A stretch of 64,000 nt of DNA from NCBI GenBank assembly GCA_905178155.1, contig CAJINV010000005.1, positions 377,319 to 441,318 of the forward strand. The letters are read 5' to 3'. Made by a program: the position numbers and the translations under genes. This document shows, piece after piece, positions 1-10,953 of this stretch. The stretch's first letter is position 1; each line of letters starts with the position of its first letter. Source of the DNA: Amoebophrya sp. A120 (lineage: Eukaryota > Sar > Dinophyceae > Syndiniales > Amoebophryaceae). A model generated the notes under the pieces. That model did no database searches. It was not told where the DNA came from and was given only the letters and a program-made list of their open reading frames with translations.

Positions 1-847
1 GGATGCCCCTCGGCGCATCATTTTCGAGTAAGTGACGGAAAGGACTAGACTTATATGGAAAGGGCTAGCAGATCCCTGGTAAGCTAATGCAAGGCGGCAC
101 GACTGGACCCGCATTCGAGGCGGGGGTCGTGCCATGGAAAATTTCTTTCGATCCCACCCACCCACCCGGTGCGCTGTTTCCTCGCGCCCACGCGGCTTTC
201 GTGGTGACAGAGGATTCATTTTGGGAGGGGCCTTGAGGCATCCCAGTAGGCTGTCTCAGCGGTGAGGGACCGAGACGCCCTTGCCCTCTCTCCTCCGATC
301 ACGCCATAGGGCGTGTCGGGTGGTTGGTTCAGATTGATAGGACGATAGGAACGGAGCGAAATCGAACTTAAAACCCGGACCGTAATCAAAATTTTCACAG
401 GAAAATAGTACTTAACTGCCGCGCGTCGGAGGAGGGCGTAGTGCCGAGCCGGGCTCGAAAGCATCAGCGTCATCACTACTTTGCTTTATTTACGACGACC
501 AAAATTGTTGACTCTGATACCACTTCTCTCACCATTGATTATTCATTTTTCAAATCGATTTTCAATACCACTCACACTTTTATTTTCTTTTGTAGCTGAA
601 AAGGAACATTTCCGTCTTCGATTTTACGGGCATTCTTTCATTTTACACTAGCGAATATAAGCAAGTATCCACACACGCGCTGCGCCCATTTCTAGCTAGG
701 GACTAAAGTAGTCGTCTTCTTCTTCATTTTCAACCCGCACGTGCTTGCAGAATTATTCTCAGTCCGCTATGTTACAGTGCTAAGTTTCAAACTTCCCTTT
801 GTGATTTTAGTTTTTTTATTTTTAATACTCAAACAGGCTTCCTGAGT
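1..847. other. Intergenic region, no gene recognised
   Basis: No convincing coding sequence. A short - strand open frame at 216-476 has no recognisable motif and is rejected. The last 250 bases before the first gene are AT-rich and would hold its promoter and 5' leader; no specific element can be named. Confidence 0.5.
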
Positions 848-3043
848 ATGCTGAAACAGATGAAAAGCTTCCTAGTCGCCTGCGGGCGAAAGTTTTTCAT
901 CTTTTTCGAAAAGGACAAAAGCGAAACGGTCTTCTATCAGCAGAATTTCCAAGACGATCCGCAAGAAGCGGGAAGATCTCTAGGGTTCCTCTTTGACGGC
1001 ACTTGGTCACATGAGGCAATGTCGAAGAAGATAGTGCAGGACATGACAAGAGAAGCAAATGTTTGCTTAGGCTTGAAAACGTTGCGCACTACCAAGAAGG
1101 TAGACGTGTTCGAGAGCCTCTGCTATTCCGCCCTTTCCAGTACGGGCTCGCCGCAGTACCCGTACTTTTCCAAAAAAGCAAAAGTCAAAATAGAACATAC
1201 GATAGCTGACAAGCTCAAGATCTTGCTAGGACTTCCAAAACGCGCGCCCTCAACAGCTTTGTTCGAATCCACGGGGTTACTACGACCGCACTTGATGTTT
1301 TTGCGGGAATGTCTGATGATTTTTTATAAAGGTCTAGCTAAGAACTTGTGGGAAGAAGAAGGGGAAATTCTGGAGCAAGAAGAATATGGACTAGCATCAC
1401 AAGTAATGTTCAATCCCCTAGCGGGGGAGCCAATACGGGAAAAATGGACTTCAATTATGCGAACTATCAGTCAAAAAAGACTACCAGATTTGCATAAAGC
1501 ATTGGTGGAGAAACCAATGAAAATAACACGGAGATGCTGGAGAGGGGTGCGAATGACGGTAGCTACAATGGACGACGTTGGGCGACAGTGGGGCTATGAC
1601 AGCCTCACAAAAATAACAAGCGAGGACGAGATCAACAGGACAAGGCGGAGGATTTCCTGGAGACAGGACAAGGAAATACGGGCGAAGCTGCAGGACGCCA
1701 GCCAGCTAGTCATCGCAACAGATGGCAGCGCCAAAGCAGGAGAAGGGCAACGAGGAGGATGCGGGGGCGCTACTTGGTGGGCAAGCAATCTGCATTGCGA
1801 CCATGAGATCAACGAGGACTTTGCGGACTGGTACCCAGTGGAGCCGATCTGCACCAGCACGGCGGTGGTCGAAACACCAATAAAAGACGCACAAGTAGAT
1901 AGTTTTGATGCTGAAACATTCGCCCTGATAAATCAGATAAAAAGCACAGAAGAGCACCTGAAAAAGCACAACACACAGCACCTTATTAAGAAAGTTTCCT
2001 TCTATCTAGATCCTAACAGTGTGCTAGAAGGGCTGGCTAACATGCATGAAAAATCGAACATTATGTTTTTCCGCATAATGAATGCCCTTGAGAGTCTGCG
2101 CGACACATGCATGAAACCGCACTGCAAATTTGGTCACGACGATGCCAACATGCCTGCAATAGCTCCTGAGTCCGAAATTGAGTTTGAATTTATATGGAAT
2201 GCAGGACATAGTGGGCTCTTTTTCAACGACATGGTTGACAGCCTCGCGAATGAGGCAGAAAATAGGCATGAGAAAGCAAAGGCATTAGGGGCGCACACAG
2301 AAGTATACTGCAAGGAGATCACGGCATCAATTCTACGACGGGTACTGACAAAACGCATACAGTACTGGATCGGCGTTACGGAACTTGAGCCAACAAGTGC
2401 GCCGCAGCTGGTGGAGAGAGCACGGGAATTCGGGGCTTTCCGACCAAAAGCAGGAACTTTTCCTACGCGATACCTCGAGCTGTTGCACTTTTATTTGTAC
2501 TCGGGTGTAGTGCCAAGTGGCATACTAGCAGCGGGAGAAGCTAGACACGAGGATGATGATGATAATCCAGAAGTGAAGAAATACTTCCAAAAGTGCTTGC
2601 TTTGTGATGAAGAAACGGAAGGACATGCCACGCATCTGGTCATGGAGTGTCAGTGTCCTGTTGCCGTGGAAGCTAGGCATGAAATTTTTGGCAGTGGGGA
2701 ATTAGCGCTCGATATGCAAAATCAGAAAGACATCTTCAACAAACCACAAAAGATTTTTAAATTTCTACACATAACAAAGAAGAAAAAAAGATTCCTCAAA
2801 AGCTTTGCATGTGAACAAATTGAAACACACCTGGAAAGCATACGACCCAGCATGCAGGGAGACACAAAAACGAAGGCGAAAGTGGACAACACATATGAGG
2901 AACTAGGGTGGAAGTATAGAAGTATTTGTAAGGAAATGCTAGAAGAAACAAACAACAACACTGATACACCAGTAGAAGACGAAATAGATGTACGATACAG
3001 ATTATGTCTAGAAGCTGCAGCTGCAATACATAACAAAAACTAA
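848..3043 (+). CDS. Orphan RNase H-like protein with C-terminal zinc knuckle, retrotransposon-derived
   Basis: The 731-residue ORF starts at an ATG. The middle is an RNase H fold with all four expected acidic residues: D292 in ATDGSAK, E356 in DAETFA, D388 in YLDPNS and D464 in NDMVDSLA. Downstream lies a C-x2-C-x9-H-x4-C zinc knuckle (CLLCDEE...GHATHLVMEC, near residue 590). RNase H followed by such a knuckle is the C-terminal arrangement of many non-LTR retrotransposon polyproteins. No reverse transcriptase or endonuclease is visible in the first 280 residues, which are not recognised. The frame is intact for 2.2 kb, so this is either a domesticated cellular gene or the 3' part of a recently inserted element. 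AATAAAAAT follows the stop at about 3080. A degraded relative lies at 26.9-29 kb. RNase H identity is firm; cellular role is unknown. Confidence 0.75.
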   Translation: MLKQMKSFLVACGRKFFIFFEKDKSETVFYQQNFQDDPQEAGRSLGFLFDGTWSHEAMSKKIVQDMTREANVCLGLKTLRTTKKVDVFESLCYSALSSTGSPQYPYFSKKAKVKIEHTIADKLKILLGLPKRAPSTALFESTGLLRPHLMFLRECLMIFYKGLAKNLWEEEGEILEQEEYGLASQVMFNPLAGEPIREKWTSIMRTISQKRLPDLHKALVEKPMKITRRCWRGVRMTVATMDDVGRQWGYDSLTKITSEDEINRTRRRISWRQDKEIRAKLQDASQLVIATDGSAKAGEGQRGGCGGATWWASNLHCDHEINEDFADWYPVEPICTSTAVVETPIKDAQVDSFDAETFALINQIKSTEEHLKKHNTQHLIKKVSFYLDPNSVLEGLANMHEKSNIMFFRIMNALESLRDTCMKPHCKFGHDDANMPAIAPESEIEFEFIWNAGHSGLFFNDMVDSLANEAENRHEKAKALGAHTEVYCKEITASILRRVLTKRIQYWIGVTELEPTSAPQLVERAREFGAFRPKAGTFPTRYLELLHFYLYSGVVPSGILAAGEARHEDDDDNPEVKKYFQKCLLCDEETEGHATHLVMECQCPVAVEARHEIFGSGELALDMQNQKDIFNKPQKIFKFLHITKKKKRFLKSFACEQIETHLESIRPSMQGDTKTKAKVDNTYEELGWKYRSICKEMLEETNNNTDTPVEDEIDVRYRLCLEAAAAIHNKN

Positions 3044-4946
3044 ATGCATAGATACAGAGCTTCACATAGAGACTTTCAATAAAAATTTATTTTTTCTTGC
3101 GCGGATAACAATCAACACAGGTGCTCACCAAGTCTGCAGCAACAATACAGAGTTGCGTTTTAATTAAAAAGAACGACCCAGCTGCAAGATGAATATGTTT
3201 AAATGATTAAACCGACGCACTTCGATAATGTGCAAAATAGCATGACAGATTTCATGACCACATCAAAAATTAATCACAGAAAGCGCACTTTTATCCCTAT
3301 TGCAGTACTGACGCTGTTACTTCTCCTGTCTGTTGTGCAACTGAACTTTGCGCAAGGCCGGAAGGAAAGCAAGATCAGAAGGATGGGCCGAGACATCCAC
3401 GCTAAGCTTGAACGGACACAAGCTAACAGCGAGCAGATACGCTAGTACGGATGGTACGCAAAAAGGACTGGAGTACACGGCAGGGGAGATAGCGAGTGCC
3501 TGGAATGCGATAGGAGAGCAGCTGCAGCAAAATGAATATCACGAAGCAGCATCTTCTTAGCTTTTTGAAGGAAAATAACAAATCGTATATTGTAATGCTG
3601 TTGGTTCTCTTTATGATCTCTTTCTCTTTCTCATGATACTGATATGAGTAGTTCTGTCATGCAGCTCGCTGTTTTCAGTTTCCTTTATTTTCGGAATAAC
3701 ATTCTTATGGTGCTCGGGCTATGAGCTTGCGGTAGTTTCATGTATAATTGCGCTATCACTCGAAAATAAGATATAGCTGACTCACATTGGCATTTTTTCC
3801 ATACTCGACGGCTAACATGAATCAAACAAAGAAAGAAAAAACAAGTCAAAAATAAAAACTAAGAGGGTGCTTTTCTGTGTTGGAATACAAGGAGCCGGAG
3901 AGGAGAAAAAGATCACCGCCAGATCATCAACAAGGTGGAGACAGATCCGGGGGGCAACAAGATCAAACTAACAACGCCAGCTGTAGCAGTATGATCAAGA
4001 CTTCTTTTTCAAAATAAGAACAGTCTTCTTTAAAGCAACTCTACAACAATAAAAAGCTTTTTATTTTAAAATAACTACTTGAAGGCTCTCTCAAAGGATC
4101 AAAAGTTGAATTCCGCACGCAAAGCAGGACTTTGAGTCCAACAATTTTGCATGACAGCTCTCGAGCAGAGCATTTTCTGAGACGAGTTTTTGTCTGCACT
4201 TTGTTTTTGGCTTAGCACTAAAGAAGGACATCAAAACCATGCGCCAAGACCTGGATGTGGTTGTGCGTATGGCATCTGCGCATAACCGAACAGGATGGAA
4301 TGGAGTGCGTAGTTTCCTTTTTTTTTAAAGTATCGAAGGAAGGAGGTAGAACAGTGAAGGCTAAACAGTGGAAAAGGTAGAGCGACATTGCCGAAAAACT
4401 TCAACCAGCACCGATGGTCTTAACGAGCTGACTGTTGGCGCTGATTTGCTGTCTCCAATCCCCGTTGCAGTGGGGGGCGGAGTCAGCAGGCAGTGTCATC
4501 CCGGGCGTCCGTTCCCCCGCAGGCGTGAATGTGAGGGACGGTGTAAGGAGAAATACACATCCACACGAAGACCTGGGGGCTGTTTCTCCAGCTGCAACCA
4601 TGCAACCCAGCGAGTACGGATAAGCGGACGCGTGCTAAACGAAAACAAGAGGAGGAACGAAGTCCGAGACGGCAAGAACAGCAGCAGCCACAGCACCAGA
4701 TCTATGCCGTTTTATGACTTCTGCATGCCTTTTGTAAGTAATTTCTATAAAAAAAAAAAAAAAAAATTTTAGTTTTCAATATGTCACTTTACTCCTCTAC
4801 ACGCTTGAAGCGCTTACGCTCTCAGCGGATACATCAAAAAATCGAAGTAAGTACACCGATTTTCTTTTTGGCTTTGAAAGTATAGCACTGCGTCAGCACA
4901 TCTGAACAAGAAAAATATCTGTTTTTTTTTGTGAAGCAGAATTGAA
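3044..4946. other. Long intergenic region with weak ORFs and a poly-A tract
   Basis: No supported gene. A short + ORF at 3203-3445 encodes 80 residues with one hydrophobic segment (IAVLTLLLLLSVVQL). It could be a small membrane or secreted peptide, but has no other support. Another ORF at 4368-4772 is low complexity. It ends in an 18-base A run (about 4750-4767), which could be a retrocopy tail or simple slippage; I cannot tell which. Confidence 0.4.
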
Positions 4947-7292
4947 ATGTTTTTTCACATGAGAATTTTTTGCGCGGTCGCCACTGGTTTTTTCAGTTTT
5001 TTTTGTGCGGCCGCGACTGTTGGCAGTTCCGGGGTTAGAACCGCACGATCTCGGTCGCGTTCTCCGCATTTCGGACCTGTCGAGCTTGGCGCCGTTCGTG
5101 CTCGTGCCCCTGGTGACGAGGCTGAAATCCCACTGCCGTTCGCTGCAACGTCGGCGACTCTTGCCCGCGGCACGTTCTCCCCGAGCCAGGACCAGAGCAC
5201 GCGATGTGGCGTTCGTTCCGACGTGGTGGTCGGGGACGATCCTCGCCCTCAGCCGTACATCTTCCGCATCCGTGTGTCGCCTATGGGCGACTGGATTGAG
5301 CGGGACAATCACAAGCGCGTGTGGGATCTGCAGGCAGCGTTTCACGAATTAACATGCGTGTGCACCTTGTCGCCTTGTGCTGCTTCGTCCGGAAGAGCAG
5401 GGGACACCACCCCGGGGGGCCGTTCCGTTGCGCCGCCTCAGCCGGGAGGACACCAAGATCCCCCGGCGCGCATGTACAAGCTGTGCTCCAGCCCGCTGGT
5501 GATTGACTGCAAACTGCGGAAGCCCCAAGACGAGTTCATTCCTCCTCCCGGGGATGTGTCGAACCTTGGTTGGAATTGCACTAAAATGTCCCAGTTGCGG
5601 CTGAATAGCACGAGCTCGTCAATTTTCCCCGGCGTTACGCTGGACCGCGTCGCCAAGCTCGGTGTGGACGAGGGAAAGAAGGTGTACACGCTACCGCCAC
5701 GACGTGAAGGTGAGGACACGGATAATGACTCGGAGCCGGCGTCTAGCCCCCAGACGCCCGATCGGGACGAGGAACAAGTAGATTCGGATGATGACCGATC
5801 AGGTTCAGGCGGGCGGCCTAGGTCCGAGCACGCGACGAGCCTGGCCCGCGCCGCAAGGAGAGCCCTGAAGCCAACGCAGGTGGCTTTTCCGCTGTTCTGT
5901 TTCAGTGACAAGTTTTTGAAGCAGAAGCCGTTCCTGGTTTCCGGGCAGCATGGGACGCGACGGATTTATCACGACCAGTTGCGGATATACAAGGAGGCAC
6001 GGTTCTACGAGAAGCACATAAAATTTGAACCTGACTGGATCAACATCAACTTCGTTTCCCGTCTGCGGTTTCCGGATACAACTACAAGCACCAGTGGACG
6101 ACAAGTGCCGTCTAGTACGACGCAAGAGCCCTGCGTGGAAACGTTTGTCGTTTGTGACGGAGATTTTCAACTGCAACGCTACCATCCGGTGGTGTCGCTC
6201 GGAGACCCACAAAGGGCACTACTTAGTACTTCGAGCCAACAAGGCGCCAGTTGTCCGGAGGAGCCGCAAGACGACGGTGCCGACATGGAGCAGCTGATTC
6301 TGCGCTGGCGGCGGTTCACCGTAGACCCGGAGGAGAAAAACGACGAACTCCGGTGGATTAAGGCGGACCTGAGGGTCTTTCTGGAGGATCTGCGTCAGCA
6401 CCAGAATGGGGAACAGAACGGCGGTGCTCCCCCCGTCGACTGCGTCCATCCCGACGCGTGCTTTTTGCACTGCAAGACCGAAACGGTCGTGTATGCCATG
6501 GACGGCTGGAAGGACCTGTACCAGTTGAAGAGCTCCGACAGCGTGGTGGGGCGAACGATCAAAAGCATCTGCCAGGAACAACGGCTAGCTTGTTCCGATG
6601 AAGAATCTGGGTCGAGGACCACGACGGCTGGGGGTTCCACTTCCTCTTCCTCGGGGATGGAGCAATCTACTTGTGAACAACAACAACGACCTGCCGCACC
6701 AGCACGCCCATCGAAGCGCCTGCGCCGTTTCCGGCCCCGGAACAATCGGCTGCACCGCATTCAGACGGAGCCGCCGAGTCCGATCATTTGGAAGAGCTGC
6801 AAGTTTTGCGAGGGGCGGTCGAAGCCCCGTACGAAGACCGCGCGGCGCAGCGCGTTGCACTGGAACGACCCCGAGTTCGTTTCAACGCGGTTTCGGGAAG
6901 AAGCCGCGATCACCGCCCAAGCCACCGCCCGGTTCGATAGTCAAAACATCCGAATGCCGCTCTTGAGGGGCGCGGCTAGTAGAAGCGTGGTGCCCCGTAC
7001 AAACGGTGGAGAAAGTGCCACTTCGTCGCCAGTGCCTGCTGCAGCTGCCCCAAGAACTGCAACTACCGACGGATTATTTGCTGGGTCCGCCGAGCTTGGG
7101 GGCGAAAGGAGCATCAGCAGCGCACCATCAAGAAGTACAACGACCTCCAATAATCGGGACCTGGCACAGCGTCTCTGTAGTATCGACGTGGCTATTATCC
7201 CTGTCGCGTGCGGGACGAGGACGGGAGAGGACCCCGTCCTGGTTTGCCTCATCCCGCTACGGAACACCCTCACGGAGGACGCGCGCGCCTGA
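4947..7292 (+). CDS. Hypothetical secreted or membrane-targeted protein, 781 residues
   Basis: Not recognised. The N-terminus (MRIFCAVATGFFSFFCAAATV after the first residues) resembles a signal peptide. The body alternates ordered-looking stretches (around GDWIERDNHKRVWDLQ, about residue 115; and KFCEGRS near 620) with acidic and Ser/Thr-rich disordered segments, such as residues 250-300. An alternative start is the internal Met at GDWIERD. The last 100 residues are low complexity. In another frame, about 6998-7140 reads as a cysteine-rich peptide (CHFVASACCSCPKNCNY...), so the true C-terminus may differ through an unseen intron or a frameshift. No neighbour suggests a function. The gene's existence is fairly secure from its long frame; its exact ends are not. 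Confidence 0.55.
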   Translation: MFFHMRIFCAVATGFFSFFCAAATVGSSGVRTARSRSRSPHFGPVELGAVRARAPGDEAEIPLPFAATSATLARGTFSPSQDQSTRCGVRSDVVVGDDPRPQPYIFRIRVSPMGDWIERDNHKRVWDLQAAFHELTCVCTLSPCAASSGRAGDTTPGGRSVAPPQPGGHQDPPARMYKLCSSPLVIDCKLRKPQDEFIPPPGDVSNLGWNCTKMSQLRLNSTSSSIFPGVTLDRVAKLGVDEGKKVYTLPPRREGEDTDNDSEPASSPQTPDRDEEQVDSDDDRSGSGGRPRSEHATSLARAARRALKPTQVAFPLFCFSDKFLKQKPFLVSGQHGTRRIYHDQLRIYKEARFYEKHIKFEPDWININFVSRLRFPDTTTSTSGRQVPSSTTQEPCVETFVVCDGDFQLQRYHPVVSLGDPQRALLSTSSQQGASCPEEPQDDGADMEQLILRWRRFTVDPEEKNDELRWIKADLRVFLEDLRQHQNGEQNGGAPPVDCVHPDACFLHCKTETVVYAMDGWKDLYQLKSSDSVVGRTIKSICQEQRLACSDEESGSRTTTAGGSTSSSSGMEQSTCEQQQRPAAPARPSKRLRRFRPRNNRLHRIQTEPPSPIIWKSCKFCEGRSKPRTKTARRSALHWNDPEFVSTRFREEAAITAQATARFDSQNIRMPLLRGAASRSVVPRTNGGESATSSPVPAAAAPRTATTDGLFAGSAELGGERSISSAPSRSTTTSNNRDLAQRLCSIDVAIIPVACGTRTGEDPVLVCLIPLRNTLTEDARA

Positions 7293-8092
7293 TGTACTGC
7301 AGGCGCTACGTCGATTGAAGAACCACTTCAGCAGTTCGCGGACCAGGGGACTGCCACAAGGACCGTTTGAGGTTGCTCCACCAAGATATTTGCGGAATCA
7401 TTTATTGCAGTTCTTGTCAAAACAGTTTTTTTTGCATGCCAAATGAGATAAAAAAAGGTTGCAATCAAAGAAAAAAGTCGGAGGAAAGAGGAACTTGTGC
7501 AAAACCATGATCTAGATGGCACATGTTTTTCGCAAAAGACAAGGAGCTGAGTTCACCTCGAAAAACAGACCTCGTGCTCATCTTTAGTTTTGATTATACC
7601 ATGTCAAAGAATAAAGAATTTGCATATTTTATCAATCACGCCTACTCGCAGAACTGATGTATTTGTGGCCTAGAATTCCTATTGAAAATATTCCCACAAT
7701 TTTCAGATATTTCGGGCAGCATGCACGTCGCAACGACGCACGTGGCTGAACCGCTACTATGGATGCCCTCAACGATGTCGGTGCCACGATGAAAAATCGA
7801 AAAAACAAAAATGTAAAAAACGGGAAAAAAAATGTTGCGGTCTTATTTTCGCGCTCGAAGGCATACCGTTGTACCTATGTATGATGTTCTGAGATTCAAA
7901 CGGTGCGTATATTTTCTGCAGCTTATTATATACCACCTCGACTCGTTTCGCTTTATCTTTTTCCAGTGGCGTGTGACTCTGCTGCCAGAAGTCAATAACC
8001 AGATTTCCTTTTGAAGTGAATAACCAGAGCTATAATTGTAATATCATATTCCAGTAGAACCAGATCCATTTTTAGCATTAGAAAAATAAACC
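7293..8092. other. Intergenic region, no gene recognised
   Basis: AT-rich, with a short ORF at 7832-8014 that has no features. It presumably holds the terminator of the upstream gene and the promoter of HUS1. I see nothing more specific. Confidence 0.5.
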
Positions 8093-10284
8093 ATGAGGTT
8101 CAAGGCTACCTTCGATTACAAGTGCGCCGATTACGTCGGTACCCTGATTGAGAAAACCTTTTGCGACTCCGCTGGCGCAGCGGGGCCCTCGCGGGGGGCC
8201 AACAATAAAAGAAGAAATAACAATGCAGTGGGAGGCAACATCTTCGGCAACAACGATAACACTCCCGCGGTGCAGCAGACGATCATCGTGACGTTTGATC
8301 TCCAGCGGATGATCATCGTCCTCAGCGAGCGCACTGCCAACGACATGTGGAACGTGGAGATGAAGACAGACACGCTTTTTCAAGCCTTCGGGCCGCGGGG
8401 GCAAAAGTTGTATCACTGCGAATCCATGCAGGAAAACACTATCCACCTGTCGATGCCCGTATGCATTGCAAATATTTGTCTGGGTCTGGAAGTAGACTGC
8501 CATATTGTTTGTCATACCTGTCTGACGTGACAGACTAGACGAGACTCTGTGATGGGTGGTGCGCACGAGAAAATCTTGCAGCTTGTCATGCAAAAACGTA
8601 GTTTCCGCATGCCGTGCGGACGAGTACACAACTCAAAGCAGCCCAAAAGCTTATCATGATGCTTGGCTTCGTATCATTGCAACGCGTCGTCCATCATGCG
8701 CTTTCTACCAGTACAGCTTTCGCTTTCCAGAGCCACACATGTCTGCATTTTGGATAGCCCGCAGCGCAGTTCGCGGACGCCCTCAAAAAGCCGAGCAAAG
8801 AGGACGAGATGCAGGTCGTGGAGCTGAAATTGACCAAAGACCCGGATCGGGGCAACAGCCCGGCCCTACTCGTGAAGAAAAAAACGCAGACGTGCGGGGT
8901 CGTAAACACGATGATCCCCTGTTTTGTCGTCCAGGATATCGACCGAGTGCCCACCATTCCCGACGTGGACAACGACGAACTCGTGAAGGTCCACTTTGAG
9001 GCGGTGAAGGAGCTGAACCAGTCGCTGTCCGTGTACCAGAAACTACTTACGAAGTGCGACAAAATCGATTTCTTCGTCGAGAAGGAGCGAAGTTACCAAC
9101 AATTGATCGTCACCGCAATGTATCAAATGCAAAAGTGTCTGGCTCTGGAAGGTTGCAACTTGTCATGCTAAATCTGAATCATGCAAAAGATCTGTGCTGC
9201 ATGATTACCAACAGCCGTCCCTTTTATACCAAGTCGAGCGGGAATTTCTCATGCAGGATAGGCACGATAGACATCTCACAAAATTTGTCATGCTAGGTGC
9301 TGCACTCCAGACCTCATGGGTCATAGAAAACCTGCATGACAAATCTGGCATCCTTCCAGACCCAGACACTTTTGCATTTGATACAATGACGCCGCCCGAC
9401 AGCGATGTGGAAGTGAAGTCGTATTTCAAATTTCCGGTGGTAAACAGCGAAAACCTCGAGTCCGCGCGGGCGGTCTTGTCTTTGAAACGATTCGTGCCGA
9501 TATCCTGAGTAAAAACGTACCCACACCAGAGTTGTAATGCAAATCTGCATGCCAAAAAAGTTTCTCATGCTGAGCCCCATGAAAGGCATTTTCTAATCGT
9601 GTTTTGCGATTTGTGATGCTATAATCAGCATGATATGCTAGACCTGTGATGCTGCTGAACTACCTAAACAGGATTACATTACAAAGACAAACTTGTCATG
9701 CGAAACAGCCAAAGCTGGTTGATTTGTCTAGCAGATTTCCCATCTTGACTCTGGTGTGGGTACGTTTTTGCTCAGGATAGCCGAACCTGAAGAAACTCGC
9801 CCGGGTCAGCGAGGGCTACGGCCTGGAATATTGTAAGGAAAAATCCCCCCTCCCCATATCGAGAAGGTATGTTTCCGAAAATTTGTGTTGCTGATTTGAG
9901 ACCACAAATCACGTCTGTCTTGCAAGAAGGCAAGTGTAGAGGCTTCCGCGCCATTATGGAAGCGCTTTGGCATGCTGTTGCGCCTAGGGGGCAGCCGTTT
10001 GTAATGCTAAGCAACTAGACCCAAACGCCCCGACCTAGGCCGAAGATCTGGCTGCGCTGCCTTACTGCAAGACAAATCGGATTTGTGTACGCAAATCCAG
10101 CATCCGAAGTTTCGTTTTGATATGGGGAGGGGGGATTTTTCCTGTTGATATGGAAAGCATTCTGTTCGCGGTCTGCAACCGGTTTGTCGTGGTGTATGTC
10201 ATGCTTGCCGACAATATAGGGGTGCTCACCTGCTTCAATTTAGGCTGTGCGGACGAGATGATCGGAGGGGCTGCGGGGGGATGA
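8093..10284 (+). CDS. HUS1: HUS1-like checkpoint clamp subunit, five exons split by four introners
   Basis: Exons 8093-8459, 8762-9120, 9389-9500, 9785-9828 and 10156-10284 join in frame to 336 residues, close to the ~280 of animal HUS1. HUS1 forms the 9-1-1 ring with RAD9 and RAD1, loads at damaged DNA and activates ATR signalling. Support: the start MRFKATFDYK matches the family's MRF(R/K)A start, followed by a first clamp half with short beta strands. Later come the helix-like ENTIHLSMPAAQFADALK, the PCFVVQDIDRVP region (family: IPIKVIP) and a C-terminal strand set ILFAVCNRFVVVYVM...GVLTCF. Each join was chosen by removing one introner plus one TSD copy. Joins read SMP|AAQF, VTAM|TPPD, FVP|NLKK and GLE|SILF. 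Exon 4 is only 44 bases. Identification rests on pattern memory, not an alignment. Confidence 0.8.
8460..8756. mobile_element. Introner element, TIR family A (HUS1 intron 1)
   Basis: 297 bp between gcccg duplications (8455-8459 and 8757-8761). The left end tatgcattgcaaatattt runs into gtctgggtctggaag. The right end is a diverged inverted copy (ctttccagagccacacatgt, then gcattttggata). Removing the element plus one TSD restores the HUS1 frame. Confidence 0.88.
9121..9383. mobile_element. Introner element, TIR family A (HUS1 intron 2)
   Basis: 263 bp between caatg duplications (9116-9120 and 9384-9388). Ends are tatcaaatgcaaaagtgtct and its near-perfect inverted copy ending acttttgcatttgata. 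Removing 9121-9388 restores the HUS1 frame. Confidence 0.93.
9501..9779. mobile_element. Introner element, TIR family B (HUS1 intron 3)
   Basis: 279 bp between gccga duplications (9496-9500 and 9780-9784). The TIR is about 31 bp with one mismatch, starting tatcctgag and ending ctcaggata. It has no similarity to the family A ends. Removing 9501-9784 restores the frame (FVP then NLKK). Confidence 0.93.
9829..10150. mobile_element. Introner element, TIR family C (HUS1 intron 4)
   Basis: 322 bp between tggaa duplications (9824-9828 and 10151-10155). The outer 8 bases of the TIR are diverged (tattgtaa against tatcaaca). The next 24-25 bp, aggaaaaatcccccctcccc onward to atatc, are perfectly inverted. 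Removing 9829-10155 restores the frame (GLE then SILF). Confidence 0.9.
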
Positions 10285-10953
10285 TGCTGGAAGCACGGGG
10301 GCGTTTCGGGCCAAGAATAAAGGCTGTTGTGCTACCGACACAGTGTCCTTTGCCAGGAAAGCATAAAGTTAAAGTTATAAGGAGTTCTCGTTGCACTCGC
10401 TGCTCGATTCCGACAACTGTTGGCAAATCTTTCTTCATTCCGTTCGCATCTCACGAACGAGAAGCGAATATAGCATCGTCAGGAGGATCAGTATTTTTGA
10501 AGCAGAAAAAGCGTGTTCGATTGTGCTGTCCCCAGCGGAAGCTGCTGGTAGAGAGTCTGTTGCATGTCAACATGTGCAGGAGCCAGCTTCAATCTCTTAG
10601 ATCGAAAATGTGGAGTGAGCGAGTCAGTATTCGTTTTATAAATATATTGCATTGCGCGACCAGGAGCACGACAGGTAGACCTCAAGCTGAAGGAAATGAG
10701 TGCCACGTGCCTCGTTGTTTTCTTCTATCGATCGAGCGTTGCCTTTGTTTTGATGGTGTCGAGCAGTAGGTGTGCCTGCGTTGCGTCGATGAGATTCTCT
10801 TTTTGAGTGGCTCTGTCAACACATCAGTCGCAAATCGACAAAAAGTTCGTCCAGCAAGGCATTGTAGAAGTAGATCGTAGCAGGACGAGATACGATTACA
10901 ACCCACTGCGTAAGTAGTTTCTTTTCTCCAAATCAAAGCCATATTCGTTGACC
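10285..10953. other. Intergenic region, no gene recognised
   Basis: The + ORF at 10281-10769 overlaps the HUS1 stop and has no recognisable domain, so I do not call it. Nothing else is seen. Confidence 0.5.

Noticed and set aside
4368-4772. 134-residue ORF ending in a poly-A tract
   Set aside because: Low complexity; ends in lysines encoded by the A run, so more likely non-coding.
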